NCBI GenBank assembly: GCA_028023455.1
Contig: JAQFVV010012423.1
Coordinates: forward strand, 9,154,269-9,218,268
Source of the DNA: Epiperipatus broadwayi
Taxonomy: Eukaryota; Onychophora; Udeonychophora; Euonychophora; Peripatidae
Reading direction: 5' to 3'
DNA: 64,000 bases
Both the position numbers and the translations under genes were made by a program. Under the pieces are notes generated by a model. It did no database searches. It had not been told where the DNA came from and saw only the letters and a program-made list of their open reading frames with translations. Shown piece by piece: positions 1 through 12,564 of the stretch (position 1 is its first letter; each line of letters opens with the position of its first letter).

Positions 1-119
1 TAAAAATGAAAAAATAAGCTAAATGTATATATATATATACACACACATTCATAACCTTAATTTTTTAAAACTAAAGTTACAAAAGCTATTTTACTTTGGC
101 AAAAATTTATAATACTTAC

Positions 120-262
120 AGGATTTTTTAAGAGAGAAATAAAATCAGGTTTGTGTTTTCTTAAAGCAGTTTCTAAATCATAAAAAGCATTGGGCACTTT
201 TTTAATAATTGCAGCATCAACAATGTGGTATAAGTCTTTAAACTGAGCCCACATTGTGGGTC
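120..262 (-). CDS. NUP205: NUP205 (nuclear pore complex protein Nup205), coding exon 2
   Basis: Large scaffold nucleoporin of the inner ring of the nuclear pore. On the minus strand the exon starts after a T-rich tract ending in AG (264-263) and ends at a GTAAGT donor (119-114). It encodes about 47 residues, including MWAQFKDLYHIV, an ALRKHKPDFISLLKNP segment and little else. From memory, human NUP205 has WGPYKDIWHKV and LKKHKPDFISLFKNP at the same place near its N-terminus, so the family call rests on a near-identical diagnostic stretch. The exon begins in phase 1 (GA|CCC) and completes the split Gly codon left by exon 1 at 3601. The remaining exons (the family protein is ~2000 aa) lie off the left side of the window. 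The ATG at 254 is probably internal, because exon 1 supplies a conserved start. Confidence 0.88.
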
Positions 263-3200
263 CTAAAAAAAATACACAAATGAAAACTATAATTACAAAA
301 ATCAAATAATTCAAAATTATAAAGCACTCACTTATATAATTAAATGCATAAAGATGCTAAAGTTAAATTATTAAAATTAAAAAAAAAAAACAATGACTCC
401 ATCCAATTAAAAATTTTACTATCTTACATTTAACACACATTACAAATTTTAAAAATCAATAATTTCTCAATAATAAATAAATTTCACATTGTGATTTCAA
501 TGGATCTTACTGTGAAATTTTAGTGCAGTATTACTCAACTTTTTTTCCTAGTATACTTTTTGGGAGTGTATTTCCATAAATTATATCCTTTATATTAATA
601 CAATATTTGTAATTAATATAGTTATGATTTCAAATTTATATGCTGCAATTGTAAATAAATAATTCAATAATGGGAATAAAAGGTAATGGAATAATAAGGT
701 GAATAATAAATTGAAGTATGTATCTTTGACTATTAATATTTTTTTCATATATTTCTAAAGATCCTGGTTCATACTCCCAAATTTGGAATCACTATTTTAG
801 AAGCATATTGAAATCTAATATATGAACCTAATGAGAACAAATATTACTGAAAATAATTTAATATTAAACTTAACGAACAAAATGGAATAAATTATTTTGA
901 AAAAGATATATTGCAATAATTTTATATGGATGTTTTACATTATACGAGATTTTTTTCTTTTAATAAACTACAAATATAATTTATTGTAATGTATAATCTG
1001 CTATTATGAAGACATTTTGATGAAACTTCGAATAATGTCCTTTTATTGGATTAACAAAAAAATTTTCAGTCCTAAATACAAGGTATATATATAATGCATA
1101 TGCAAATCATCACTGTTAATCATATTCACAAGAAATGAATTCAGACATTTCCCTTATTTGCAATTTGCTGAGTCTTTCTTCCATATGCTCAACTTCATGT
1201 TTACTAATCAAATCACAAGAATATAATTTTACTAGAATTATCTTGTCAAAAACAAAAAGTAAACTATGAAAAATTCTATGCTCCTATGTTCTGTAAATGG
1301 ATTTTTTTTTTATTCAAAATAGGATTTTGAAGTTTTTCTCCCCAAAACATTCATTATTTATTTGTCCAATAAAATAAATGAATAATTATTAATTTAATAT
1401 TTACTGAAAATGATGGAGAAAAATCATAATTTAATACAAGTAAAGTATCTATAGATTTGCCATGGCAATTTCTTTATATGCATAGAAAATTAATTTTGTG
1501 CTTAATTCAAAACATTTTTGTTATGACATTTGAAAAATTTCCCCCCATTTTATACTCATTAGAAAAGTGAAAGACAAAAAAAAAGTGTGTTAATTCTTGT
1601 TTTAAACATTTTGAAATATTTTTAAGTTGACCTACAATAGATTGTAACAAGATGTATAGTAGTTGATTAGTGAAATGATTGAGTTTTAATAACTGAATAC
1701 TTCTTTGAAAAGTCCAAAAATTGTGAAACAGTGTGCTTTTATAATATGTCTATTAATGGACAAGATATTTAGAAATCCGTCCTTTTCAAAACTATTTCAA
1801 ATGATTTTGAACAAATCAAGAGATTTGTTTAGCATACTTCAGCAAGCTTTGCAAAAAAATATATAAACTTTTCCCATTTTTATTTATCAGTGAAAAATAT
1901 ATTTAAAATTATGATTAAATCTTAAGAAACTTCAAATCTTCCTAATATAATGTGGTTTATTTTCTTAAGTAGTTCAATTTATGTAGACTTCCTTCACCAA
2001 CTATTTCTTGCAATTAGTAGAAATTTTCATCCTAAGGTTTATATCGATATGTGGAAAAAACCATTCTTGCATCCTTTTAAGTTACATCAATTCAGCAGAA
2101 TCTCAACTAAAAAGTTTACCTGCATGCTTACAGAGCAATAAAGAATGTATAACTTTCTTTCTTCAAAATTTTAAACCATATCTTCTTTAAGGAATCAATT
2201 TTAAAAACTTTGTGTAGAAGATCCCAAATTTTAATTTCTTTATGTCATGTTATATATCAAAAGAAAATTAAACAGAATCGTTTCATTTCTCACACTTTCT
2301 TTAATTAAAGAAAATTGTGTTTTTGTTTGCAAATCAATATGTTTTGTTTTTAATTTCAAAAATTATAAAACTTTATATTTGTGATTTTTGCATTCTGTGT
2401 GTAGGTAAAGTTTCATTAAAAAACAATTCATTGGAACATAACATGAAATAATTTAGGAAAAGAAACAATTTTCATGATCTTCATTTAATAAAAAAAAATC
2501 AGTTTATTGCTTGAGAATTCCTAAGAAGTTTTAGCATTGAAAGTGTCAAAGTTATACCATGATCCCATTAATTCAAGAGTTCCAGACTTAGTTAATCTAC
2601 CACTATATTAAATCACGTAGAACATCTTGATGCACATATACGTTTTTTTATACCTTAAAAAGTTTTTTTACGATTTCTTAAAATTAATCTTTGTGGAGAA
2701 TATCGAAAAGTCAGTTTTCATGAAAACTACTATTGTTTACTTAAATAGAAAAAACTCATGATAGCTATATAAATAAAGTGCAATTTTTTTTTCAAAATAT
2801 ATAGGGTTCTAGGGAAGAAATATAGCAAATGTAAATTCTATTTCAAGATATGAATATAGTTATTACTACTAGACAATTTTCAATCGTTTACATAGAGTCC
2901 TCAATTAGTATACATTATATAAACTGCAAAAATATTAATCGTTGTCAAAACTCCATATTGTTTTTCTATTTACAAATAATCTTAAACTATTATAAAATCA
3001 TATCACTTTAGCTTCTTTTCTTATTGATGGAGGAAATTTATTCACAAAACATCAATTAACGATTCAGCCAAACTCCCTTTGCCATTTTTCAGAATTAACT
3101 ATTAGGAACCCAAATAAAGCTAAGCTTTTAATTTTGCCAAATTTAAATTATTTGTTTTTAGAATAAAGTTCTTCCATTAATTAAAAAAAAAGGAAAGATA

Positions 3201-3600
3201 TAATGGTGTGTTTTTATAATAGTTTATGATTAAAAATAAATAGTATTATATACAATATATGCATGTTTACTAGAAAAAATTACGTAATTCTAATACAAAA
3301 AACAAACAAACAAATATATATATTTTGAAGGTACAATATTCGATTAAAAAACAAAATTAACAGACTACTTACAGATTAAATATAAAATTAAATAAGTAAA
3401 TAATAAGATAGCAGTAAACACCGCACTATGATTTTTTAAAAAATTATATTCTCAAAGTGAAGAAAAAATTGTTAAATGCAAATAACAATTTAAATAAATC
3501 TTAATATTTATTGTAACTTATATGTTTTATTAATAACAAGTGGAAATGATGACTATATTAAAGTGAAGTAAAATAATATTAAATTATATTTTTTAACTAC
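263..3600 (-). other. NUP205 intron 1
   Basis: A 3.3 kb AT-rich intron between the GGTAGT donor next to exon 1 and the TTTTTTAG acceptor of exon 2. I see no coding sequence, RNA gene or clear transposon in it, only homopolymer runs, short TA repeats and random short ORFs. Confidence 0.75.
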
Positions 3601-3631
3601 CTGAATTTACCGCCATATCACCAGCCGCCAT
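3601..3631 (-). CDS. NUP205: NUP205 coding exon 1 (start codon)
   Basis: A short GC-richer island on the minus strand encodes MAAGDMAVNS plus the first base of a Gly codon, then meets a GT donor (3600-3599). Human NUP205 begins MATPLAVNSA (from memory), so MA...AVNS aligns directly. The phase (one base over) fits exon 2, which opens with GA, giving ...AVNSGPTMWAQF across the junction. This exon is far too short for ordinary ORF finding. It was recognised from the Kozak-like CCAAGATGG context and the match in frame and content to exon 2. It fixes the gene start and direction: transcription runs leftward from near 3640-3700. Confidence 0.85.
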
Positions 3632-3634
3632 CTT
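3624..3634 (-). promoter_or_regulatory. YY1-like element overlapping the NUP205 start codon
   Basis: The minus strand reads AAGATGGCGGC across the initiator ATG. This is the classic strong YY1 motif, which in animal housekeeping genes often sits just downstream of the transcription start and can include the ATG. If functional, the 5' UTR is very short and transcription starts a few tens of bases to the right. No TATA box is evident, as is usual for this promoter class. Confidence 0.6.
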
Positions 3635-3639
3635 GGAAT

Positions 3640-4640
3640 AGTTTAGTTTCACATGTGGTTATTATCGTAATTTATTTAAAAATTATAAGTAAGCATGATT
3701 TGAAATTTCTAATTCAGTAATCAAATAAAAAGGCATAAACAGTGCAGCAATTTTAAACTTAAATAATATATACAAATGCTAAATTAAATTTCGAGGGATA
3801 AAATTCTCGACAACAACGTAAAAGTTTTAATATTTTTTCTATAGGGGCGCTAATTTACAAAAATTCGAGGAGAACAAAGTTGTAGACGAAAACAGAATTA
3901 GACAAATAATTTTTAATTAGAAGAGTTGATTTGAGGAACTTGTTTAGGCAAATAATAAAATACGCAAGAGAACTTAATGGAGATTTTATTTCAATATAGT
4001 TTTATGCAAAAGTGAGATGAATATTCTATACTGTGTTAATGACTGGATAGAAAGATAAATTTGGTAAAAAGGAAATGTCAAAATGAAAAATATGCAGTGA
4101 AAAAAAAACAGATTTTAAAGTAAGATCATCAAGAGGTTAAAGATATTTATGATATTAGTAAGGAAAATGATTTATTATTTAAATCTAAAATAATCTGGGT
4201 AAAAAAGCCAACTAAGTGGAGGAAAGATTTTAATTTGTTTAAATAGAGCAGAAAATGCTTAGTGTAATAGAAATGATTATATGTATAATGAGAGAAAGAT
4301 TATGGTAAAATAAAAAAGTTAACATGCTTTTTTAAAAAAAAAAATAGGTGAGAAAAATTCTACAAGTTAGGAGCAAAGACGATTTTTGAAAAATATAAAA
4401 GAATAGTAATTAAGAGTAAGGTTTTGTTAATACTATATATAATTATTACTTATATAGCAGTCATTGTAAAGAAGTGTGACCACTTTACGAAAAAAAAAGA
4501 CAACAAAATAATAAAAATACACTAAACTAATTCAATCGTTAATTATTCAAACCAATCTATACAACAGGATGTGCATATAGAAAACAGGTTTATTAGCTAA
4601 ATATGAAATATTTGGTAAAGGTTTACTGATGTGATGGACT
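3640..4640. other. NUP205 upstream flank
   Basis: AT-rich sequence upstream of NUP205. From about 4000 to 4400 the plus strand is purine-rich, like other decayed retroelement coding stretches in this window, but I cannot read a protein from it. Confidence 0.4.
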
Positions 4641-4741
4641 GTGGCTTTTCCTTAAACGAAGTCAAGAATATCTCAGCAATTATGCCCAGATAAACCTTTT
4701 AGCCACTTTATTTTCCATTCCCCACTCTAAATTTTCTTATA

Positions 4742-6108
4742 TTCTGCTCCATTCTATTTCCACAACATAATCTTTGTCAATTCTATAGCCTTTATATCTA
4801 AATCCTCCTTATCTTTTTCCAAACCCAGCATAAAAACCAATAATTCACTTTCTGTATAATCACTTTTTTCATATTTATTCTTCCATAACTTCATTATATG
4901 TACCCTTACTGTTTTCAAGCATTTACATTCAATTAACAAATGGCTAATATTTTCTATTTCTTCCTTACATAATTTACAAAATAAATCACCCATATTTTTC
5001 CATTTACATGTATATTCTCTTGTAGCTAAAGATCTCGTTTGAGCCTTAAACAATAAACTACTTTTTTTACTATTATCATATATTAACTCGCACCTAATAT
5101 TCTGTTTATTTCTATATATATTTAAACTCTTTTTACTCTCCATACTATTTCTCCATATCTTTAACTACCTATTCTTTATTAATAAATGTATTCTTTTATC
5201 CCATTCCTTATCAACAATCCTCTTAACACAATCATCCCATCTTTTGTACAAATATACTGATATAAATTGTTTATCCAAATCTTTTGCATACCACATTACC
5301 TTTCTCACCCATCTTGTTATCTGCCCTTTACTCATAACCCAATTAAATACTATTTTGGTTATTCTTTTATTATCCATAAACTGCAATCTATTAGACATTT
5401 TCATTTTACTTTTTGCATCTCTCATATAAAAACTTGACCATCCCATTTCTCCTTGAATTGCCTCCCTCGCTGTCCATACTTCTGCATCCAATGCATGTCT
5501 TCCTACTTCCCTTTGAACTTTTTCTAAATAATCTAATACCTCTTTACTAACACAATGCATCATTACCATATGTTAACCCTGTTACTGCAACTCCCTTCCA
5601 TATAATTCTAGCTACATCATATTTATTATATGAAAACACTGTTAATTTCTTTATCAATCCCTTTCTTTTCTTTGCTTCATTTATCAATTTTTTCTCCCAT
5701 TCATCCAAATAATTTTTCTGATTATTTAAAATAATTCCCAAATAACTATATCTATTCCCCACACTTAACTTAATATCTCCCAATAAAAATTCTACATCTT
5801 CTCTTACTCCAGTATTAATCATCATTACATTTGATTTTTCTTCACTAAATTTAATCCCCATCTCTTTACCCACCCTTGTACATGTCATCAGCATTTCTGC
5901 ACACAAAAAAATATCCGCAAAAAAAAAAGATCCAACAAAATATATACTCCCTTACCACCTATTAACGGTATCTCTATCCCACTTCCTAATCTTTCTATTG
6001 CTCTTTTCATTTCACTTAAATATAACACAAACAAAATAGGTGACATAGGGCATCCTTGCCTTAGTCCCACCCCATTTTTAACTTTAACTGATTCAATATT
6101 CCCTAATT
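4742..6108 (-). pseudogene. LINE reverse transcriptase, 3' half, frameshifted
   Basis: On the minus strand, successive reading frames give the 3' half of a non-LTR retrotransposon ORF2. They contain RT motif B (GLRQGCPMSPILF, 6070-6030), a damaged catalytic motif (FFFADIFLCAEM near 5920-5885, where FADD would be expected), a YLGI segment (about 5740), a long connection region, and a C-terminal zinc-knuckle-like CKLCKEEIENISHLLIEC (about 4985-4930). Frame shifts fall near 5900 in a long T run, near 5560 and near 5150. The left part of the RT and any endonuclease are missing; the copy stops at about 6108 beside a (TA)n array. It is a dead copy. The clade cannot be assigned by eye. Confidence 0.8.
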
Positions 6109-6127
6109 GATATATATATATATATAT

Positions 6128-8241
6128 TGTACCGGACGAAAGATTTTAACTTTTGTCTATCAATCTATTCTGATACAGAGGGCACCACCAGACCACTACG
6201 TGTCTGGAAAAATTTGTTTACTGTGATCAGAATAGATGTTGATGATGGTTTGCGCCGACTAGACTCAGGGAGAAACAAGAGATCTTAAATTGTTTAGACA
6301 ATTGAGACAAAAGCACAAAGACAAACGTCAGCCAAATTAAGTTTAAACATATTTAATAAAATTTTATTAAGAGAAAATTAACTTATAAGAAAAGTTTATA
6401 AGTTAACAAATATGATTAGCTCAGGCGTGTACCAGAAAGACTAAATGCAATGCTCTGGCAGATCTACTGATTCTCTAATAAACAAATTTAAAAGGGTGGA
6501 AGCAAATTTCATTCAGCAGAGGATTCATCCAAACATTGGTTTTCACTTTCAGATATTTAAACAATACGTCCTTGAAATAGATCAAAACCACCAGTGCCGA
6601 TGAGCTTTTCGAGATCCAAGATTTGGTCAGACCCTGAATGTCCTTATATGTTTAAAATAATGGTGATTGATCCACCTCAAGAACAACCGAAAAATATGAT
6701 TGAAAGGAAGTAAAACAATTAAAAACTGGTGAATCCCAGCCAAACGATTGGCGAAAATTACTTTAAAATTAATAATTAAAGGTCTCAATAAGGGACAAGT
6801 AAATAATTATAAAAACAGTTACGTCTGCCCCAGCATTTAAAGAAAATAAACATACAAACAAATTCTGAGTACACGCTCTGATAAATTTAAAGCACACATA
6901 ATAAATACCAAAAAGAAATCTATCGGAGAGTGCACATGAGTACGAAATATTAAAAGTTTAAATACACTAGCAGAATGAAGGTATTGCTCACCTGTAGTTT
7001 AAAGAGGGATATATTTTATCTTCCTGCTGACAACTTAGAAAATTACAAAGAAAACAATTTTTATTTCTGCCTTCAAAGATATAAGAAACGACATCCCCAC
7101 CTGCGGAAAATTAGACAATAAAGTCATCAGCCAAAAGATTTTGGAGGTTTAGCAATAGGTCAAACATAGAGTTTAAAATTAATTATTGAATGACATAATT
7201 ACAGGTAAGCATTTAAAAGGCATGACTGCCAAAGCATTTATAAAAATACATAAAAATAGAAAACTCACTCTCCAATAAACAACAATTGAAAGCAACTTGG
7301 AATCTTAAATCTAAACTTCCAACACATATTACAAAATATTAGAAATCACAGCAAATATTAAATATGAGGCTATATTGTTTAGGAATACATATTTATGATT
7401 AGATTGAGCGGAGATTTAATGAGAATTAATTTACCCTGGGAAGAATAAAAGCAAATAGTTACCTTTCGGCAAAACACAGTTCGCGTAGAGTGTGCACTTT
7501 TACTTAAGTTCATTTTCAGGTTCTTCGACCATGGCAAGGTAGATGTAAAGATGTTCCAGATTCTTGTAGGTGTTTAAGGCATTACTGGAGCAAATTTGGA
7601 AGTCAGGGATCCATCTTTTGTTGAGTTAGCAATCCATTCGGGTGGTGGTAACACATATAGAATTTTTCATCTTGTTGCAAGCAAAAGGATTTAAATAACA
7701 GTGAATTTCCTTTAAGAATTTAAATGTCCATTGAGATAGACTTTCACTTGAGGAACAGCTTGTCTAGTGACGAATAATGAATTAACTAACTCTCCAAATT
7801 TTTGGGGCTATTTATACGTTGATCCATTTCCCGCGAAACACTTTCCTTGTTGTCCAATTTCTACGCCTTAAGCAGGGCAAATATTAATCTCCTGCTCAAT
7901 CTATCTAAGAATTCTACTCAGAGATTATTGAAATGAAAACAACTACATAAAAATCAAATCTCCGCTCTTTAAAATAAAAGCCACAGGAATGTAATTAGCT
8001 AGGTTGCTTGTTTTTTAATTAATTGATTTAAAGTAAAAACAAGCGGTATATGAAAACTATTTTAAAATAAATCGATAAACATTGAAATGAAGCGTTTTAC
8101 ATATAAACGCTTGTGTATTTTGATACACGTATTCTTTTTTAAATAATAATAAAATTTAAACATTAAACGTTTAATGAAAATTAAAAGCTTAATAAATATT
8201 TTTGGTAATAACACCTTTGAAACGGATTTCAATTCAGATCA
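6128..8241. mobile_element. LTR-like block bounded by (TA)n arrays
   Basis: This block starts with TGTACCGG directly after a (TA)n run and ends with ...GATCA directly before ATATATATA. It is compositionally different (more G+C) from its flanks and has no long ORF. The TGTACC start is the same as that of the LTR element at 37381. Together these suggest a solo LTR or short non-autonomous LTR element inserted in a TA microsatellite. The ends are not inverted-complementary, and I see no partner LTR, so the call is tentative. Confidence 0.4.
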
Positions 8242-8889
8242 ATATATATATAATAATTATTTTCATATAAACATTTTTTGTTGGTGAATAATCAAACTGA
8301 AATCATCATTTACTTATAGTAATGTAATATTTTTAAAAATTTCTTGTTTTGAAAGCTTATATTAAAACCCATACAAATATTTAAGATTTCCTTTCTCCAT
8401 TTTGTCTTTTGTTCCAAAGGTTATGTAGAATGTATATAGGAACAGCTATTTAAATTTTAACTCTTTCAAGAATTTTTTTTACTGAATTATGTATGCTCAG
8501 TACTTGAAACGCAGAAAAGCATTATGTTTGGGTGAAGATTGATTTTACCATGTATAATACTATTTAGATTTATGACTGTCACCTTCAATTTTGAAAATGA
8601 AGTTTATTTGCCTAATATTATATTTAAAGAATTAATCTTATATTTAATGAATTTGACAAATCTCAATTGACTTATATTTTCAGAAGACATATTGTTAGTT
8701 CAATAAGTAGTTGTAGAAAAGGCAGTAAATTTGAAAGGAAAGTACAGATGGTTGTCGACTTTCATACATTCTACTTTTATACAATTCACTATTTCATATG
8801 AGAGCAATAGAAAAAGATGCAGCATGTTAGAGAACTTTTTATCAAGAAAGGAAAAAGAAGAGAGTACTTATGGATTAGCCTAGGTACCA
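8242..8889. other. No recognisable feature
   Basis: AT-rich sequence without any coding or repeat structure that I can support. Confidence 0.5.
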
Positions 8890-9405
8890 AGATTTATTAA
8901 GGATAATTCTGGACAATAAAATACATTAATGCAATAATTATATATCTTGTAAAACTTAATCCTGTCTAATTAATTTATTAATAAAAAAATAAATAAATTG
9001 ACATTTAATTGCTTATGATATTTTTGTCTTTCAATTATTGATAGGAAAAAAAAACACATTTTTTTAAACATTAAAACTTAATCCCCTTCCACCACCTTTT
9101 CTCATTTTCCTATAAATTTAATAAAAAGTTGTAAGCAAAAAAATATTTTTAAATTTATAGAAAATAAAAAAGGTGAAGGGAGCAAATTAAGATTTTATGT
9201 TTTAAAAGAAAAGGTTTTTTTATTTTCCTAGCCATAATCATAAGATAAAAGTGTCATAAGCAATTAAATGTCAAATTTATTTATATATTTTTAAAAAATC
9301 TGATAGTAAGTGTAATTTTTTTTTAAAAATATATAATTATTGCATTAATGTGATATATATAGAATTTTATTGTCTGGAATTATTCGTAAACAACCTTGAT
9401 ATTGA
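8890..9405. repeat. Large fold-back inverted repeat
   Basis: Left arm about 8890-9120, right arm about 9151-9405, with a ~30-bp AT-rich spacer. Matching pairs include CAATAAAATACATTAATG (left) with the reverse of CATTAATG...GAATTTTATTG (right), GACATTTAATTGCTTATGA with TCATAAGCAATTAAATGTC, and CCCCTTCCACCACCTTTT with AAAAGGTGAAGGG. Arms differ by small indels. No ORF is present. Immediately to the right lies a short palindrome, TCAATCTTA/TAAGATTGA (about 9410-9431). This looks like a fold-back or MITE-type element. Confidence 0.75.
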
Positions 9406-9511
9406 AGCAGTCAATCTTAGCTTAAGATTGAGCTTCATAGTTCCATCTACTAACCTGTATTCAAACTCTATATCCCATTCCGCTCCTTTTGTCATGTATA
9501 TATATTTTATG

Positions 9512-9646
9512 TATATATTTGAGATGTGCGCCTAAGTTATAAAATTTTAATGTTTCAATAACATTTTTTTTTAATTATTATTAATTCTCTTTATTAATTA
9601 TTAGTTCTTTTTTATTAAAGTACATAGGTGCGGCTCAAATATATAT
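9512..9646. mobile_element. Small MITE-like element beside (TA)n
   Basis: Imperfect terminal inverted repeats, ATATTTGAG...GCGCCTAAGT on the left and ACATAGGTGCGGCTCAAATAT on the right, enclose about 100 bp of AT-rich sequence. They lie next to TA repeats on both sides. No coding capacity. The length and match quality are marginal. Confidence 0.3.
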
Positions 9647-9659
9647 ATATATAGGAGCA

Positions 9660-11015
9660 AACTAATAACAAAATATTGATTTTTTAAATATTTTATTATA
9701 TGTCATTTTTCCAACTTTTTCTTTTTAAAGTACCTTTTTTCCTATTAAACTGTATTTTATAAAATCCAATATGGAAGACGCAACCGTTTATTGTCCAAAA
9801 ATAATTAAAGGGTTGAAAACACTATTGTTTTAATCGGGAGAAGGTATTTTTAATTAAAGTTTTTGCTTAAAATGGGATTAAGATTAAAGATTTTCTTTTG
9901 TTATAAACATTTTTGTCAAATCTATTTCTAATCTGGAAATAGATTTGAATTTATTTTTGGACATTATTTAACAGTTGCATCTTTCAAAAACAATAAGCTA
10001 AGTAATTAAAAGCATTCCAAAAATACCTCAGCAGAGTATAAAATGGCCGTTTTTTTAAATCACAGAGAGATTAGCTACTATTGAGAGAACTGTATTGTAG
10101 GCATATTACATGTGGCTTGAAACTTAAAATGATGTAGTAGTAAACATTCTCGGCCCAGTTGGGTCATCATCTTCCACTGCCATACCATTCTGCTGCCCAA
10201 GAGTGAAGTAAAAGGCCTACTTAAGAACTTTAGAATGCTAATAAAAGTTTACTGCGACCGAAGAACTTGCATTTCAATTGTCGTGCACGTGCCATACTAA
10301 ATTGGACTCTTAAAATTGCAAGATAACTTTTCAAGCCGTCACCTCAAACTAAATCTAGCCTAACTCATCTATCAAGATTTCTTCTAATGTATTACTTAAC
10401 TTTGTTTTTGTTTTAATATGTAATTTGCTCTTAAGTAATTTCTATAAATTTAATTCTCTCTCATATGCTCTTAACTTTCTTTAACTTTGGTTCAGTCATT
10501 TATTTATATGTATTTATTATTTAATTTATATATCTGCTTGCTTATTATTAATATGCCAATTTCCAGCAACATAGCGAATGTAATTTCTAAAATTCATTTT
10601 GTCTTTTAATTAAATCTCCATTAATTAAGGTTTTAACGTTCCCTCATAATATATTATATGATATATGTTCACCAGATTGTTTTTATGAATAAACATTTTA
10701 TTTATGTTTTAGTATAAAAATACATTTGTTTAACTCTGGATTTTCTAACCGGGGTGAATCCAGAACTCAAGCTAATTAACGCTTTGAAACCTTATTTATT
10801 TTATGTTATTAAATTCTGAAATGGTGATCGATTATTTGTTTTCTATATAACTGCTAGTTTTTTTATATACTCTTAAAATATCAAATACAGTACTTAAATA
10901 TTCCAGTTATTATAACATCAATGAAGGTGGGATTGATTTATTTTAAATAGCAGAAAAGGGATGGGGAGAAATCTTAATGTAAATAAAATCTTCATGTATA
11001 TTTTATTAAATGAAA
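9660..11015. other. No recognisable feature
   Basis: AT-rich sequence. A slightly GC-richer patch at about 10140-10360 has no readable ORF or RNA fold. Confidence 0.45.
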
Positions 11016-11054
11016 TCTCTCTCTCTCTTTCTGTATATATATATATATATATAT
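11016..11054. repeat. Compound (TC)n-(TA)n microsatellite
   Basis: A run of TC dinucleotides (about 11016-11031) followed by about ten TA dinucleotides. Confidence 0.85.
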
Positions 11055-11139
11055 AACTGCATAGTTTATTATTTATCTAAATTATAGCATTCAATAAGGG
11101 TCAAGCAGTAAAACTTATTCAATGTCGTTAGTGACATTT

Positions 11140-11480
11140 ATCATTACTACGTTACTGACATTTGGCCTATCTTCGTGTTTATATATATTACGTGCTTCTA
11201 GTCTTCTAATCTGGGGGTTGTGACAAGTTCGAACCCATAGATTTATTTCTCAAGCCTTGTTCTGAGGATAGTTAACCTTTCCAGAACCATTTATTTTGTA
11301 TAAAAAGGCATTTGGCGGTGATTCCCTAAGTCTGGCACACACTATGCCTATACTCTTTCTTCATACAAAAGGCCTGCATGTCTGCGATATCTCACGGCAT
11401 GACTATCCACTTTTCTCTAAGCACTACCCAAGAAGGGGGTCTTAGACTTCATTTTCTTCCAGAAGCATGACTTTTCCTGT
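11140..11480 (+). repeat. SINE-like segment with B-box-like motif
   Basis: A GC-richer patch contains AAGTTCGAACCCAT (about 11225-11238), close to the RNA polymerase III B box GGTTCGAANCC. No convincing A box or terminal features are visible. It could be a decayed tRNA-derived SINE. Confidence 0.25.
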
Positions 11481-12330
11481 CATTTTTAGGCTATTATGTC
11501 AGCACCACAACTTCTTCGTATTATTATTTCTTTTGCTTTATGACCCAGTTTTAATGCGCTAATATTAAAATTGTGCTCTGCCCAAAATATATATAAATGC
11601 CAACTACTTCTAATTTTATTAATTAAATTTATTTCAACCTTATACAATCCCACCGTCATAACTTATTTCTATATTTAAGAGTATCTATATGCCTTGGGGA
11701 AAAGTAAGCGTTCTTCTTACCAGCACTAATTAAAAGAAGTTTCATTAAGTATTTTGTTTTATAATCAATTATGTTTTCAAATGTATTTTATTTATTTTCA
11801 TGACCGTAATGGCGTGAAAATAGTTTATATTATATCTGTAATGAATCTTGGAATGCTCCCCGAAATAATGTTAGTCACCATGTTTTAGAATCGTATATAA
11901 AAGCATTAATAGCAATTTTATGTGACTTCTTTCTAATAATCGATTGACATTTTAATACTGTACCCACCAAAGATGTGTGTTAATGTATATCTCTTATTTA
12001 ATTAATAAAAGAGCATATGAGAAATAATAGTGTGAATGATGATATATAATTATCTATCGTTTGGTAGACAGCTTGCTCATTCACGCACATACTAATGTAT
12101 GCAATTAATTAAGTCATAATGTATAATAATTTGTCATTATATTAAACTATATTTTATTATCCAACTTGTCTGAGTAGTTCGAATTTCTCTGTTCTCCACT
12201 TCCAAAAGTTCAGCCATGCTTATATATATTTTAGTTTAGTCATAGTTAATAGATGTCTCATTGTCTTCTCTGCTTTGCTAGTAGGCTGGATTAAAATTAA
12301 TTCTCATATGCCATCACTATTATGTTATTC

Positions 12331-12480
12331 ATTAGGTGTTTGATCTGGAGCTTAGAGAGTGGGTTCGAATCCAAGCTGGTCCCTGACCTAAATCTCGGGT
12401 TTGATTGGGTTTGAAGTACATATTGTGAGTTCCAGCTCATGATAGATGGATATACATGTTTTGACCAGTATAGTATCTAG
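12331..12480 (+). repeat. tRNA-derived SINE-like segment
   Basis: Contains a perfect B box, GGGTTCGAATCCAAG (about 12361-12375), followed by a GC-richer tail ending in TACATGTTTTGACC. Similar TTTTGACC/TATGACC tails follow B-box-like or GC-richer patches at 23.6, 50.6 and 53.5 kb, suggesting a shared SINE family. The A box and head are not clear. Confidence 0.35.
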
Positions 12481-12564
12481 ACTAATCTGTAAGTACCAAG
12501 AAGAATACAATTCAGTTTAGTATCTAGACTAATCTGTAAGTACCAAGAAGAATATAATTCAACT
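12471..12564 (+). repeat. 47-bp direct tandem duplication
   Basis: TAGTATCTAGACTAATCTGT and the following ~27 bases occur at 12471 and again at 12518, almost identical (one C/T difference seen). The second copy runs straight on from the first. Confidence 0.85.
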
